From assembly GCA_938024025.1 (NCBI GenBank), contig CALJBY010000180.1, positions 1 to 8,262 of the forward strand: a stretch of DNA of 8,262 nucleotides. Direction: 5' to 3'. Below the pieces are notes generated by a model. That model saw only the letters and a list, made by a program, of their open reading frames with translations. It made no database searches and was not told the origin of the DNA. The stretch comes from an uncultured bacterium. Lineage in GTDB: Bacteria > Desulfobacterota > WTBG01. The translations under genes were made by a program, and so were the position numbers. Every line of letters starts with the position of its first letter. Position 1 is the stretch's first letter. Of the stretch, positions 1 through 6,574 are shown in pieces.

Positions 1-146
1 AGTGCAATTTTACCCTAAATTATTTGCTTACTCACAAAACTCCAGTATCCCGGCTGAAAACTGGCTTGCTACCTTCTAACCAGACATGTTTGACCGGTTA
101 CAAGCGAAGCTTATTTAACGAGGGTAGGCGAGGAGCTTCACATTTC

Positions 147-198
147 GGTAGGAGCGCATTCATGCGCGATGCATTCGCGGCTTAAAGCCGCTCCTACC
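147..198. repeat. REPIN-like inverted hairpin repeat
   Basis: The ends are a perfect 10-bp inverted repeat, GGTAGGAGCG (147-156) and CGCTCCTACC (189-198). Each arm forms its own hairpin: GCGCAT-TC-ATGCGC (154-167) on the left and GCGGCT-TAA-AGCCGC (177-191) on the right, with a third possible stem CGCGA/TCGCG (165-179) in the middle. Read from its own end, each arm starts GGTAGGAGCG, then a small hairpin, then GCGATGC or GCGAATGC. The element is therefore two related REP units placed head to head. GTAGGAGCG-headed REP sequences are known in many bacteria, and such doublets are called REPINs. They are mobilised by RAYT (TnpA-REP) transposases; none is seen here. Confidence 0.75.
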
Positions 199-365
199 AT
201 CACCCTATCTGAAAGAGAAATGCTTAGATTGAGTTGGGTAAGAACCTACATTCAAGAAAGTGCTCTCGTATTGGGGGTCAACGGGAGAATTACAGATAAG
301 CAGATTAATAATTTTTCTACCTCACGTAAACGATCAAAGATTATGTTGTCTAAATCATAAAATAA

Positions 366-409
366 TGTTAACCATTGTAGTATACTATCTTAAGCTACGA
401 TGGTTAACA
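366..409 (+). terminator. 15-bp stem-loop with T-rich tail ahead of hypA
   Basis: Positions 366-380 pair with 395-409 over 15 bp, with a single T/G mismatch (376/399) that becomes a U-G wobble in RNA. The loop is 14 nt (381-394). TTTGTTTTTA follows at 411-420. This resembles an intrinsic terminator read on the + strand. As no gene precedes it in the window, it may end a transcript from before the window, act as an attenuator in the hypA leader, or be a DNA-level operator or repeat end. The stem is only moderately GC-rich, which weakens the terminator reading. Confidence 0.45.
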
Positions 410-449
410 GTTTGTTTTTACTCATATCCTATTTCACCTCAATGACTAT

Positions 450-803
450 ATGCATGAGTTAGGTATCGCCCAGAGCATTATGCAGATCGTCCTCTCCGAA
501 GCAGAGAGAGCACGGGCACGGAAGGTACTAAAAGTTACCGTAAAAGTCGGTGAACTGGCAGGTGTCCTGCCAGATTCCCTTACCTTCTGTTTTAATCTTT
601 TAGCAAAGTCCACCATCGCAGAACATGCCTTGCTCACGATCGAAAAAGTGCCCATCAGGGGATACTGTTCTCAGTGCGAAAGTGAATTTGTCATTGCAGA
701 CCACAGGTACTGCTGCAACACCTGTGGGAACAAACACATAGAATTAGTCTCGGGTCGAGAGCTTCAGATAGGGCAATTGGAGATAGAGGATGAAACAGAT
801 TGA
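450..803 (+). CDS. hypA: HypA, hydrogenase nickel incorporation protein
   Basis: HypA is a small cytoplasmic metallochaperone. With the GTPase HypB it delivers nickel to the large subunit of [NiFe]-hydrogenase, after the Fe(CN)2CO group is in place. The protein has 117 residues, normal for the family. It begins MHEL, so His2, the family nickel ligand, is present. A structural zinc site is formed by C73-x2-C76 and C89-x2-C92, with an additional Cys at 88. The start is fixed by the MHE motif. There is no Shine-Dalgarno sequence before it (the preceding bases are CACCTCAATGACTAT), unlike hypB, hypC, hypD and hypE. hypA is the first gene of the cluster and overlaps hypB by 14 nt. The alternative of the hydrogenase-2 paralogue HybF cannot be excluded by sequence, but the context favours hypA. 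Confidence 0.97.
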   Translation: MHELGIAQSIMQIVLSEAERARARKVLKVTVKVGELAGVLPDSLTFCFNLLAKSTIAEHALLTIEKVPIRGYCSQCESEFVIADHRYCCNTCGNKHIELVSGRELQIGQLEIEDETD

Positions 804-1467
804 CGTGCAAAAAGACATCTTAAGCAGTAACGAAGCTACTGCCTCAGAAAACAGTACACTCTTTTCCCAGAAGGGTATCTATGTGCTCAACCTGATGAGC
901 AGTCCCGGAGCAGGAAAGACTACCCTTTTGGAGCGAACCATCGTTCTGCTCAAAGACACCCTGTCTCTCGGTGTTATTGAGGGGGACATTGCAACCTCCT
1001 ACGATGCCGACCGCATCAGCGCCCATGGGGTGCCGGTAACACAAATTAACACGGGAGGAGCGTGCCACCTGGACAGCAGTATGATCAAAAACGCTCTCTC
1101 TACCTTCGACCTTGACGTGCTCGATCTTCTCATCATCGAGAACGTGGGAAACCTGGTATGTCCCGCTGAATTTAATTTAGGAGAAGACGCCAAGGTAATG
1201 GTCCTTTCCGTTACGGAAGGAGAAGACAAACCCCTTAAATACCCTCTGATGTTTAGACTGTCACGGGCACTGATCATTAATAAGGTTGACCTCCTTCCCT
1301 ATACCAACTGCTCTCTCGAAAAAATAATTGAGGATGCTACCAGCCTCAACCCCGATTTGTCCATTTTTGAAACGTCCTGCACACACATGACCGGACTCAA
1401 TGCATGGAAGGCGTGGCTGGAAAAAGAGATACATACCAAGAGGACCCGATCGATCGCTGATGGCTAA
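790..1467 (+). CDS. hypB: HypB, hydrogenase nickel incorporation GTPase
   Basis: HypB is a SIMIBI-class GTPase that works with HypA in nickel insertion. The 225-residue protein has the P-loop SSPGAGKTT (residues 37-45), the switch segment EGDIAT (64-69), ENVGNLVCP (117-125) and the guanine-specificity motif NKVD (164-167). The G-domain metal site expected at the dimer interface is present as Cys92-His93 and Cys124. The N-terminal CxxCGC nickel site of E. coli HypB and the His-rich stretch seen in some rhizobial forms are both absent. This is the short form, common in many bacteria, which relies on the G-domain site alone. GGAG at 779-782 lies 7 nt before the ATG and supports this start. The gene overlaps hypA by 14 nt and hypF by 8 nt, suggesting translational coupling. 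Confidence 0.97.
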   Translation: MKQIDVQKDILSSNEATASENSTLFSQKGIYVLNLMSSPGAGKTTLLERTIVLLKDTLSLGVIEGDIATSYDADRISAHGVPVTQINTGGACHLDSSMIKNALSTFDLDVLDLLIIENVGNLVCPAEFNLGEDAKVMVLSVTEGEDKPLKYPLMFRLSRALIINKVDLLPYTNCSLEKIIEDATSLNPDLSIFETSCTHMTGLNAWKAWLEKEIHTKRTRSIADG

Positions 1468-3823
1468 CACAGTGCACTGTGAAAACGACAAGGTAATCAG
1501 AACGAGACTCACCATCGAAGGTATCGTACAGGGTGTGGGATTTCGCCCCTTCATTTACAACCTTGCACAGCAGCACCACCTGAAAGGATACGTTCTCAAC
1601 AACCCGGAGGGTGTACAGGTGGAAATTGAAGGTAAACCTGTTGAACTTAAGGAGTTTCTCAAAGCACTGCCTGAATCCCTCCCCCCCCAGGCACATATTG
1701 TCAGCATAAAAGAAGAAACACTGCCCCCCTGCAATTTTACGCATTTTGAAATCAGGGAGAGTAGTGTTGCAGAAAAGCGCACAGCCCTTATCTCCCCCGA
1801 TTTAGCCATCTGCAAGGATTGTCTCCATGAGCTCTTCAATCGCCGGGATCGCCGGTACCGCTATCCTTTCATAAATTGCACCAACTGCGGTCCCCGCTAT
1901 ACCATCATCGACGACATTCCCTACGATCGCCCCCACACCTCAATGAAGACCTTTGCCATGTGTCCATCGTGTCAGCAGGAATATGATGACCCTGCCAACC
2001 GGAGATTCCATGCCCAGCCCAACGCCTGCTGGGACTGCGGGCCCCAGGTCACCCTCACGGATGCCACCGGTCAAATCATTGCCACACCGGACCCTGTCGC
2101 CGAGGCAGGAACACTCCTTGCCCGCGGCTCTATCGTGGCAATTAAAGGTTTGGGTGGCTATCACCTGGCGGTGGATGCAACCAATGACAACGCTGTGGCC
2201 AGATTGCGTGAGCTAAAGCTACGGGAGGAAAAGCCCTTTGCCATTATGTGTCCCGATGTTGAAACCGTGCAAACCGTTGCAAAGCTTTCATGGGAAGATG
2301 AAAAGCTCCTGCGATCTCCCCAGGCTCCTATTGTACTGCTGCCCAGGATTGAACACTCCCCCCTCTCCTCCCTGGTGGCTCCCCACAATCCCTTTGTCGG
2401 GGTAATGCTCCCCTACACCCCGCTCCACCACCTGCTCCTCAGGGGAAATGTTACTGTCCTGGTTATGACCAGCGGTAATCTCAAGGATGAGCCCATCGTG
2501 ATAGAAAATGATGAAGCTTTGAAACACTTGGGCGCGTGTGCGGATTTCCTGCTCACGCACGATCGGGATATTTATTTGAGGAGCGATGACTCGGTCATCA
2601 AACCATTCATCTCTAACAGCACACGCAGGGAACTCATTACCCGGAGGGCCCGCGGATATATACCCCGTCCCATCTTCCTGGAAGAAGAATCGATTCCCCT
2701 CCTCGCCCTGGGGGGCGAGATGAAAAATACGATTTGTCTCACCCGGGATAAAACGGCCTTTTTGAGCCAGCACATAGGGGAGATGGGGTACCGGGAAACC
2801 CATGCATTCTTCATCAAAACCATTGAACACATGAAGAGGATTTTAGCAATAGAGCCTCACGCCATTGCCTGTGATCTTCATCCGGGTTATGCCACCACCC
2901 ACTTTGCCGATGCTCAAAAGGAGCTTCCCGTGTGTAAGGTGCAGCATCACCACGCCCATATCGTGAGCTGCCTGGCAGAGAATCAGAGTAAAGAGCGGGT
3001 CATCGGTGTTGCCTTTGACGGTACCGGTTACGGAACCGATGGGGCCGTCTGGGGAGGAGAATTTCTCCTGGCAGACTATGCCTCCTTTAAGAGAGTTGCC
3101 CACCTTGCCTATCTGCCCCTGCCCGGGGGAGAACAGGCAATCAGGAACCCCTGGAGAATGGCCCTCAGTTATCTTGCTACCTTCGCTGACAGTTTCGAAG
3201 ACCAGGACCTGGAGGTGCTCCGTAAAAGGGAGCCACAGGAAAAAGAAATCGTTTTAAAGCTCATTGCATCCCGCTTTAACTCTCCCCTAACGTCAAGTAT
3301 GGGAAGGCTCTTTGATGCCGCATCCGCCCTTTTAGGCATCTGCGAACAATCAACCTATGAGGGGCAGGCAGCCATGGAACTGGAAATGGCACTGGAGGGA
3401 GATACTGATGACCATTACCCGTTTGACTGCCAGGAAGAAAGCGGGTCTTACTCCATCAGCCCGGCTCCCCTGATCAGGGGGATGCTCTTAGATCTCAAGA
3501 AAAATGAGCCGGCCGGTGCCATCAGTTTAAAATTCCACAACAGCATCGTCACCATGCTGACAGATATGTGCAGTAAGCTGCGAGAGGAGTGGAACAGTAA
3601 TCGCGTCGCCTTAAGCGGCGGCTGTTTTCAAAACACCTATCTGCTCACGCAAAGCATCGCACGGCTCACACGTGCAGGCTTTGACGTCTTGTATCATCAA
3701 AAAGTTCCTCCCAACGATGGAGGCATAGCCTTAGGTCAGGCAGTGATCGCCAATGAACGCTTAACAATTTCAAAGGATGAAAGCCATGTGCCTAGCAGTT
3801 CCCCTCGAAGTAGTAGACGTTAA
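1460..3823 (+). CDS. hypF: HypF, carbamoyltransferase of hydrogenase maturation
   Basis: HypF hydrolyses carbamoyl phosphate, forms carbamoyl-adenylate with ATP and transfers the carbamoyl group to the C-terminal Cys of HypE, the first step to the cyanide ligands. Domains in order (787 residues): acylphosphatase (about 12-100) with VQGVGFR, catalytic Arg29 and Asn47; two zinc fingers of pattern C-x2-C-x18-C-x2-C (C118/C121/C140/C143 and C168/C171/C190/C193); a YrdC-like domain (about 210-395) with KGLGGYH and SGN (338-340); and a Kae1/TobZ-like domain with HHHAH (496-500), DGTGYGTDG (520-528), SGGCFQN (719-725) and NDGG (752-755). The start at 1460 overlaps hypB by 8 nt. An in-frame ATG at 1400 would add 20 residues inside hypB that do not look like the family. 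The last roughly 20 residues, including a Ser-rich SHVPSSSPRSSRR, lie beyond the usual end, and the final 38 nt are shared with hypC. Confidence 0.97.
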   Translation: MANTVHCENDKVIRTRLTIEGIVQGVGFRPFIYNLAQQHHLKGYVLNNPEGVQVEIEGKPVELKEFLKALPESLPPQAHIVSIKEETLPPCNFTHFEIRESSVAEKRTALISPDLAICKDCLHELFNRRDRRYRYPFINCTNCGPRYTIIDDIPYDRPHTSMKTFAMCPSCQQEYDDPANRRFHAQPNACWDCGPQVTLTDATGQIIATPDPVAEAGTLLARGSIVAIKGLGGYHLAVDATNDNAVARLRELKLREEKPFAIMCPDVETVQTVAKLSWEDEKLLRSPQAPIVLLPRIEHSPLSSLVAPHNPFVGVMLPYTPLHHLLLRGNVTVLVMTSGNLKDEPIVIENDEALKHLGACADFLLTHDRDIYLRSDDSVIKPFISNSTRRELITRRARGYIPRPIFLEEESIPLLALGGEMKNTICLTRDKTAFLSQHIGEMGYRETHAFFIKTIEHMKRILAIEPHAIACDLHPGYATTHFADAQKELPVCKVQHHHAHIVSCLAENQSKERVIGVAFDGTGYGTDGAVWGGEFLLADYASFKRVAHLAYLPLPGGEQAIRNPWRMALSYLATFADSFEDQDLEVLRKREPQEKEIVLKLIASRFNSPLTSSMGRLFDAASALLGICEQSTYEGQAAMELEMALEGDTDDHYPFDCQEESGSYSISPAPLIRGMLLDLKKNEPAGAISLKFHNSIVTMLTDMCSKLREEWNSNRVALSGGCFQNTYLLTQSIARLTRAGFDVLYHQKVPPNDGGIALGQAVIANERLTISKDESHVPSSSPRSSRR

Positions 3824-4007
3824 GGATAATCTCGCAACGGTAAGCTTTGGCAACACCACCCGGGAGGTTTATCTTGATCTGATGGATACTGTTGCGGTGG
3901 GCGATTTTATTATCGTTCACGCAGGATTTGCCATCGAGAAACTCGACAAGGAAGAAGCAGCAAAGACCCTTGCTCTTTTTAAGGAAGTGATGGATGAAAT
4001 ATCTTGA
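3786..4007 (+). CDS. hypC: HypC, hydrogenase assembly chaperone
   Basis: HypC is a small chaperone that binds HypD to form the scaffold on which Fe(CN)2CO is built, then brings the iron unit to the hydrogenase large subunit. The family begins MC, and Cys2 becomes the functional N-terminal residue after Met removal. The ATG at 3786 gives MCLAVPLEVV, a textbook start. An in-frame ATG three codons upstream (3777) would bury the cysteine, and it directly abuts AAAGG. From 3786 the AAGG at 3773-3776 has a proper 9-nt spacer. The protein has 73 residues and includes the conserved VHAGFAIEKLD segment (about 44-54). It overlaps hypF by 38 nt and hypD by 14 nt. HybG is the only realistic alternative name. 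Confidence 0.96.
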   Translation: MCLAVPLEVVDVKDNLATVSFGNTTREVYLDLMDTVAVGDFIIVHAGFAIEKLDKEEAAKTLALFKEVMDEIS

Positions 4008-5088
4008 TGAATTCAGAAAGAAGGAGCCTTTCCAGGCTATTCTTTCTAAAATAAAATCCCTGCCCCTTACAGAAATTTCCCTCATGGAAGTTTGCGGAAC
4101 CCACACAGTTTCCATCTCCAAATCCGGTCTCAGAAGCCTGCTTCCTCCGGGGATCCGTCTCATTTCCGGGCCAGGCTGTCCTGTCTGTGTCACTTCCCTG
4201 GAAGATGTAGACAGGGTTATTATGCTGGCTGAAGAGGGAAGGAAAAATAAAAGATACATCATTGCCACCTTCGGGGACATAATGCGCGTGCCCGGTTCTC
4301 ACTCATCCCTCTTGAAGGAAAAAGCCAAGGGTTCGGACATACACATCCTTTATTCCCCTGCCGATGCCCTTACTCTGGCCCGGGAGAATCCCGAGAAAGA
4401 AGTGGTGTTTTTTGCCGTGGGATTTGAAACCACATCTCCTACCTTCGCTGCAACAATTCTTCAGGCACAGCGGGAGGGGTTAAGCAATTTTTCCATCATC
4501 TCCAACAACAAACTTATTCCACCCGCAATGGAAGTCCTGCTTGAAGACAAAGAAACCACTATCGATGGCTTCCTCTGTCCCGGTCATGTGTCAGCGATCA
4601 TTGGGACCGCACCCTACCAGCGCATTGTTGACCGTTATCAAAAAGGGTGTGTGGTCAGTGGATTTGAACCCTTGGATCTTATCCTCTCCACCTATTGGCT
4701 CATGCTTCAGAAAAGAGATACCGCACCCAGGGTAGAGATAGAATACAGCAGGGTGGTACACCCGGAGGGAAATGCAAAGGCCTTGGCACTGCTTAACCAG
4801 GTATATGATATCGCAGATGCGAGCTGGAGAGGGTTTGGTGTCATTCCCAAGAGTGGGCTGGTTTTGAAGGATGCATTTTCTGCCTATGATGGAACAAAAA
4901 AGTTTGATCTCCCAACACCGGAAGTTGCAACACCACATGGATGCCGGTGCGGTCAGGTGTTAAAAGGGATGATTACCCCCAAGGAGTGTCCCCTTTTTGC
5001 AACCCGCTGTACTCCCACAAACCCGGTAGGTGCCTGCATGGTTTCCTCAGAAGGCACCTGTGCTGCATATTATAAATACGAACAGTGA
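3994..5088 (+). CDS. hypD: HypD, Fe-S scaffold protein of hydrogenase maturation
   Basis: HypD carries a [4Fe-4S] cluster and redox-active thiols. With HypC it holds the iron while cyanide from HypE and CO are attached. The protein has 364 residues, typical of the family. Visible motifs are MEVCGTHT (Cys34), GPGCPVC (Cys62 and Cys65), the central GFETTSPT segment, and the C-terminal cysteine-rich region with C317, C319, C332, C339, C348 and C356. The C-terminal region provides the cluster ligands and the thioredoxin-reductase-like disulfide. AAGGA at 3981-3985 is 8 nt before the ATG, and the gene overlaps hypC by 14 nt. It is the last gene of the tightly coupled block; hypE follows only after a 276-nt spacer. 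Confidence 0.97.
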   Translation: MKYLDEFRKKEPFQAILSKIKSLPLTEISLMEVCGTHTVSISKSGLRSLLPPGIRLISGPGCPVCVTSLEDVDRVIMLAEEGRKNKRYIIATFGDIMRVPGSHSSLLKEKAKGSDIHILYSPADALTLARENPEKEVVFFAVGFETTSPTFAATILQAQREGLSNFSIISNNKLIPPAMEVLLEDKETTIDGFLCPGHVSAIIGTAPYQRIVDRYQKGCVVSGFEPLDLILSTYWLMLQKRDTAPRVEIEYSRVVHPEGNAKALALLNQVYDIADASWRGFGVIPKSGLVLKDAFSAYDGTKKFDLPTPEVATPHGCRCGQVLKGMITPKECPLFATRCTPTNPVGACMVSSEGTCAAYYKYEQ

Positions 5089-5364
5089 CGTGGGATGTGA
5101 AAAGCTCATGGAGTACTGGAGTGTTGGAGCATTGCGATTCCAGACCGCGGAGAGTACACGTTATGAACATTTGTGATTTGAAATTCATTTGGACTTTGTG
5201 TTTTAGCATTTGAAATTTGTGATTATATTTCTTCGTGCTCTTCGTGGTTTAATTTTAGGCATTCTAGGGAATTTAGCTCATTTTAGGCATTTTCTTTTTA
5301 TCTTTTAACTCCTGACTTCTGTATCCCGTATCTTGCATTTTGTATGTACTTATGAGGAAACCCA
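5089..5364. repeat. AT-rich spacer of short degenerate repeats
   Basis: This 276-nt gap between hypD and hypE contains no gene but many repeated words. ATGGAG-TACTGGAG-TGTTGGAG (5108-5129) is an imperfect 8-bp tandem repeat. ATTTGTGATT occurs at 5169-5178 and 5215-5224. ATTTGAAATT occurs at 5176-5185 and 5208-5217. TTCGTG is repeated within 5232-5246. ATTTTAGGCATT occurs at 5252-5263 and 5280-5291. Intergenic tracts of this type are familiar to me from environmental anaerobe genomes, where they recur at many loci; recurrence in this genome is inferred. The spacer ends in GAGGAAA (5354-5360), the hypE ribosome binding site. A promoter for hypE could lie here, but I cannot single one out. Confidence 0.6.
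5252..5291. repeat. 12-bp direct repeat ATTTTAGGCATT
   Basis: Two exact copies lie at 5252-5263 and 5280-5291, with starts 28 bp apart. The first ten bases occur once more at 6486-6495, inside the MITE-like element after hypE. No function is evident. The spacing is close to, but not a multiple of, one helical turn (about 2.7 turns), so a simple paired operator is not favoured. Confidence 0.6.
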
Positions 5365-6372
5365 ATGGAAGATTACATTCTTTTAGGCCATGGCAATGGG
5401 GGGAAACTTACTGCTGAACTCATTGAAACATGTTTTCTTCCCTGCTTCAAAGACCCTGTACTGAACACCTTACAAGACCAGGCTCTTCTAGAGATTGAAA
5501 ATCACCGCATTGCCTTCACCACCGATTCCTTTGTTGTCGATCCTCTCTTTTTTCCCGGGGGCGACATAGGAAAGCTTGCCGTCTGCGGAACCGTTAATGA
5601 TCTTGCCGTAGGAGGTGCTGTCCCGCGCTTCCTGAGTGTGGGATTCATCATTGAAGAAAACTTCCCCTTAGAAGACCTGAAGAAAATTGCACGGTCTTTC
5701 AGTCGTGCTGCCGATACGGCTCAGGTACGGATCGTAACAGCGGATACCAAGGTAGTAGAAAAGGGGGCCTGTGACAAGCTCTTTATCAACACCTCCGGAA
5801 TAGGAACGATTAACGAGGGGATAGATTTCGGCAGTCACAAGGTCGCCGAAGGAGACGCCATCATTCTCTCCGGTGATATTGGTGATCATGGCATTGCTAT
5901 CCTCTCCTCACGGAAAGGGATTGCATTTGAAACATCTGTTACCAGTGATTGCGCACCCCTTAATCTCCTGGTACATGAGATGCTTCCCTATGCCGCCTCC
6001 ATCCACGCCATGAGAGATCCTACTCGGGGCGGCCTGGGTACCATCTTAAATGAAATCGTTCAGCAATCAGGTTTCGGCATTACCGTCTATGAGGATGCCC
6101 TCCCCCTCAAGGAAGAGGTACGGGGAATATGTGAACTGCTCGGTTTAGATCCACTCTATCTCGCAAACGAAGGAAAACTCATTGCCTGTGTCCATCCCGA
6201 TGGGGCAAAAGAACTGCTCTCGGCAATGAAGAAAAATCCTCTGGGCAAAGACGCCTGCATCATCGGGCACGTCACAAAGGAACCTCCTAAGAAGGTCGTT
6301 ATGGAAACCCGGGTAGGCGGTTCACGCTTCATAGATATGCTCGTTGCCGAAGACCTGCCGAGAATCTGCTAG
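5365..6372 (+). CDS. hypE: HypE, carbamoyl dehydratase of hydrogenase maturation
   Basis: HypE accepts a carbamoyl group from HypF on its C-terminal cysteine and uses ATP to dehydrate it to a thiocyanate, the cyanide donor for the HypC-HypD iron. The 335-residue protein belongs to the PurM/ThiL/SelD-like superfamily. It shows the glycine-rich start LLGHGNGGK (6-14), the TDSFVVDP segment near residue 53, GTVNDLAVGG (about 75-84), DPTRGG (218-223) and the terminal PRIC, with the acceptor Cys335 as last residue. GAGGAAA at 5354-5360 precedes the ATG. An upstream in-frame ATG at 5344 is closed at once by TGA. The stop codon TAG is the first three bases of the inverted repeat of the element that follows. 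The gene is separated from hypD by 276 nt, so it may need its own promoter or depend on read-through. Confidence 0.97.
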   Translation: MEDYILLGHGNGGKLTAELIETCFLPCFKDPVLNTLQDQALLEIENHRIAFTTDSFVVDPLFFPGGDIGKLAVCGTVNDLAVGGAVPRFLSVGFIIEENFPLEDLKKIARSFSRAADTAQVRIVTADTKVVEKGACDKLFINTSGIGTINEGIDFGSHKVAEGDAIILSGDIGDHGIAILSSRKGIAFETSVTSDCAPLNLLVHEMLPYAASIHAMRDPTRGGLGTILNEIVQQSGFGITVYEDALPLKEEVRGICELLGLDPLYLANEGKLIACVHPDGAKELLSAMKKNPLGKDACIIGHVTKEPPKKVVMETRVGGSRFIDMLVAEDLPRIC

Positions 6373-6520
6373 TGTCCCGTATCATAACTCCCCATACTCA
6401 TGCGAGCAGTTACATGTCATTGCGAGGAGCGTAGTGACGAAGCAATCTCCGGAAGGTCTCGGGGCAGGCTCTCACAATGACTGTGATTTTAGGCACGCGA
6501 ATTTATGATACGAGACACTA
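6370..6520. mobile_element. MITE-like element, 151 bp, with TA duplication
   Basis: The ends are 18-bp inverted repeats, TAGTGTCCCGTATCATAA (6370-6387) and TTATGATACGAGACACTA (6503-6520), identical in complement except for one base (6377/6513). Pairing stops exactly at the outer TA on both sides. This fits a TA target duplication as made by IS630/Tc1-mariner type transposases. There is no coding capacity inside. The interior holds a GTCATTGCGAGG-type repeat (6415-6481). Removing the element with one TA restores ...TGC TAA GATAC, so the hypE stop would have been TAA before insertion and is TAG now. The assignment to a transposase family is inference. Confidence 0.7.
6415..6481. repeat. GTCATTGCGAGG-type intergenic repeat
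   Basis: GTCATTG (6416-6422) pairs with CAATGAC (6475-6481). An inner ATTGC (6419-6423) can instead pair with GCAAT (6442-6446). The core reads ATTGCGAGGAGCGTAGTGACG, continuing AAGCAATCTC. Repeats of the form GTCATTGCGAGG...GAAGCAATCTC...CAATGAC are widespread intergenic elements in unrelated bacteria. Here one sits within the larger inverted-repeat element, either as part of it or nested in it. Confidence 0.65.
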
Positions 6521-6535
6521 AGATACTTTTCCCAC

Positions 6536-6564
6536 TTGCATTCTTTTATCATTTTGTGTTTAAT
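6536..6564 (+). promoter_or_regulatory. Candidate sigma70-type promoter of the ABC operon
   Basis: TTGCAT (6536-6541) and TTTAAT (6559-6564) are separated by 17 bp. The -10 box matches TATAAT at five of six positions and the -35 box matches TTGACA at three of six. Transcription would begin near 6571 and give a leader of about 124 nt before the ATPase gene. It lies in AT-rich DNA just past the MITE-like element. This is a consensus match only. Confidence 0.35.
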
Positions 6565-6574
6565 AACGGCTCGT

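Larger units (their letters stand above)
1..449. other. Non-coding region upstream of hypA
   Basis: No convincing gene is present. The short open frames inside (169-360 and 260-445) have no recognisable domain or ribosome binding site, and the first starts inside a hairpin repeat. The region holds a REPIN-like repeat (147-198) and a stem-loop just before hypA (366-409), listed separately. The word ACTCCAGTA at 39-47 is the reverse complement of TACTGGAGT at 5114-5122 in the hypD-hypE spacer, which suggests that short dispersed repeats also occur here. I see no confident sigma70 or sigma54 promoter. TAAAAT at 358-363 resembles a -10 box but lacks a -35 partner. Confidence 0.7.

Noticed and set aside
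90..118. TTGACC followed by TATTTA as a promoter
   Set aside because: The -10 match is poor (three of six), and the region between it and hypA contains the repeat and the terminator-like hairpin.
169..360. 63-codon open frame on the + strand upstream of hypA
   Set aside because: It starts inside the REPIN-like repeat, has no ribosome binding site and no recognisable domain; the weakly helix-turn-helix-like wording is not enough to call a gene.
358..363. TAAAAT as a -10 box for the hyp operon
   Set aside because: No -35-like hexamer lies 16-18 bp upstream, and such a word is expected by chance in this AT-rich stretch.
260..445. 61-codon open frame on the + strand
   Set aside because: It runs through the 366-409 stem-loop, its composition is unlike the neighbouring genes, and no family is recognisable.
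1400..1459. Upstream in-frame ATG for hypF adding 20 residues
   Set aside because: The added residues lie inside hypB and are basic, non-family sequence. The start at 1460 gives the usual short lead into the acylphosphatase domain.
2288..2830. 180-codon open frame on the - strand inside hypF
   Set aside because: It is a shadow of a strongly conserved coding region on the other strand and has no recognisable domain.
3777..3785. Upstream in-frame ATG for hypC
   Set aside because: It would place three residues before the essential MC start and leaves no space after AAAGG for a ribosome binding site.
5089..5364. CRISPR array in the hypD-hypE spacer
   Set aside because: The repeats are only 8-12 bp, degenerate, and not regularly spaced.
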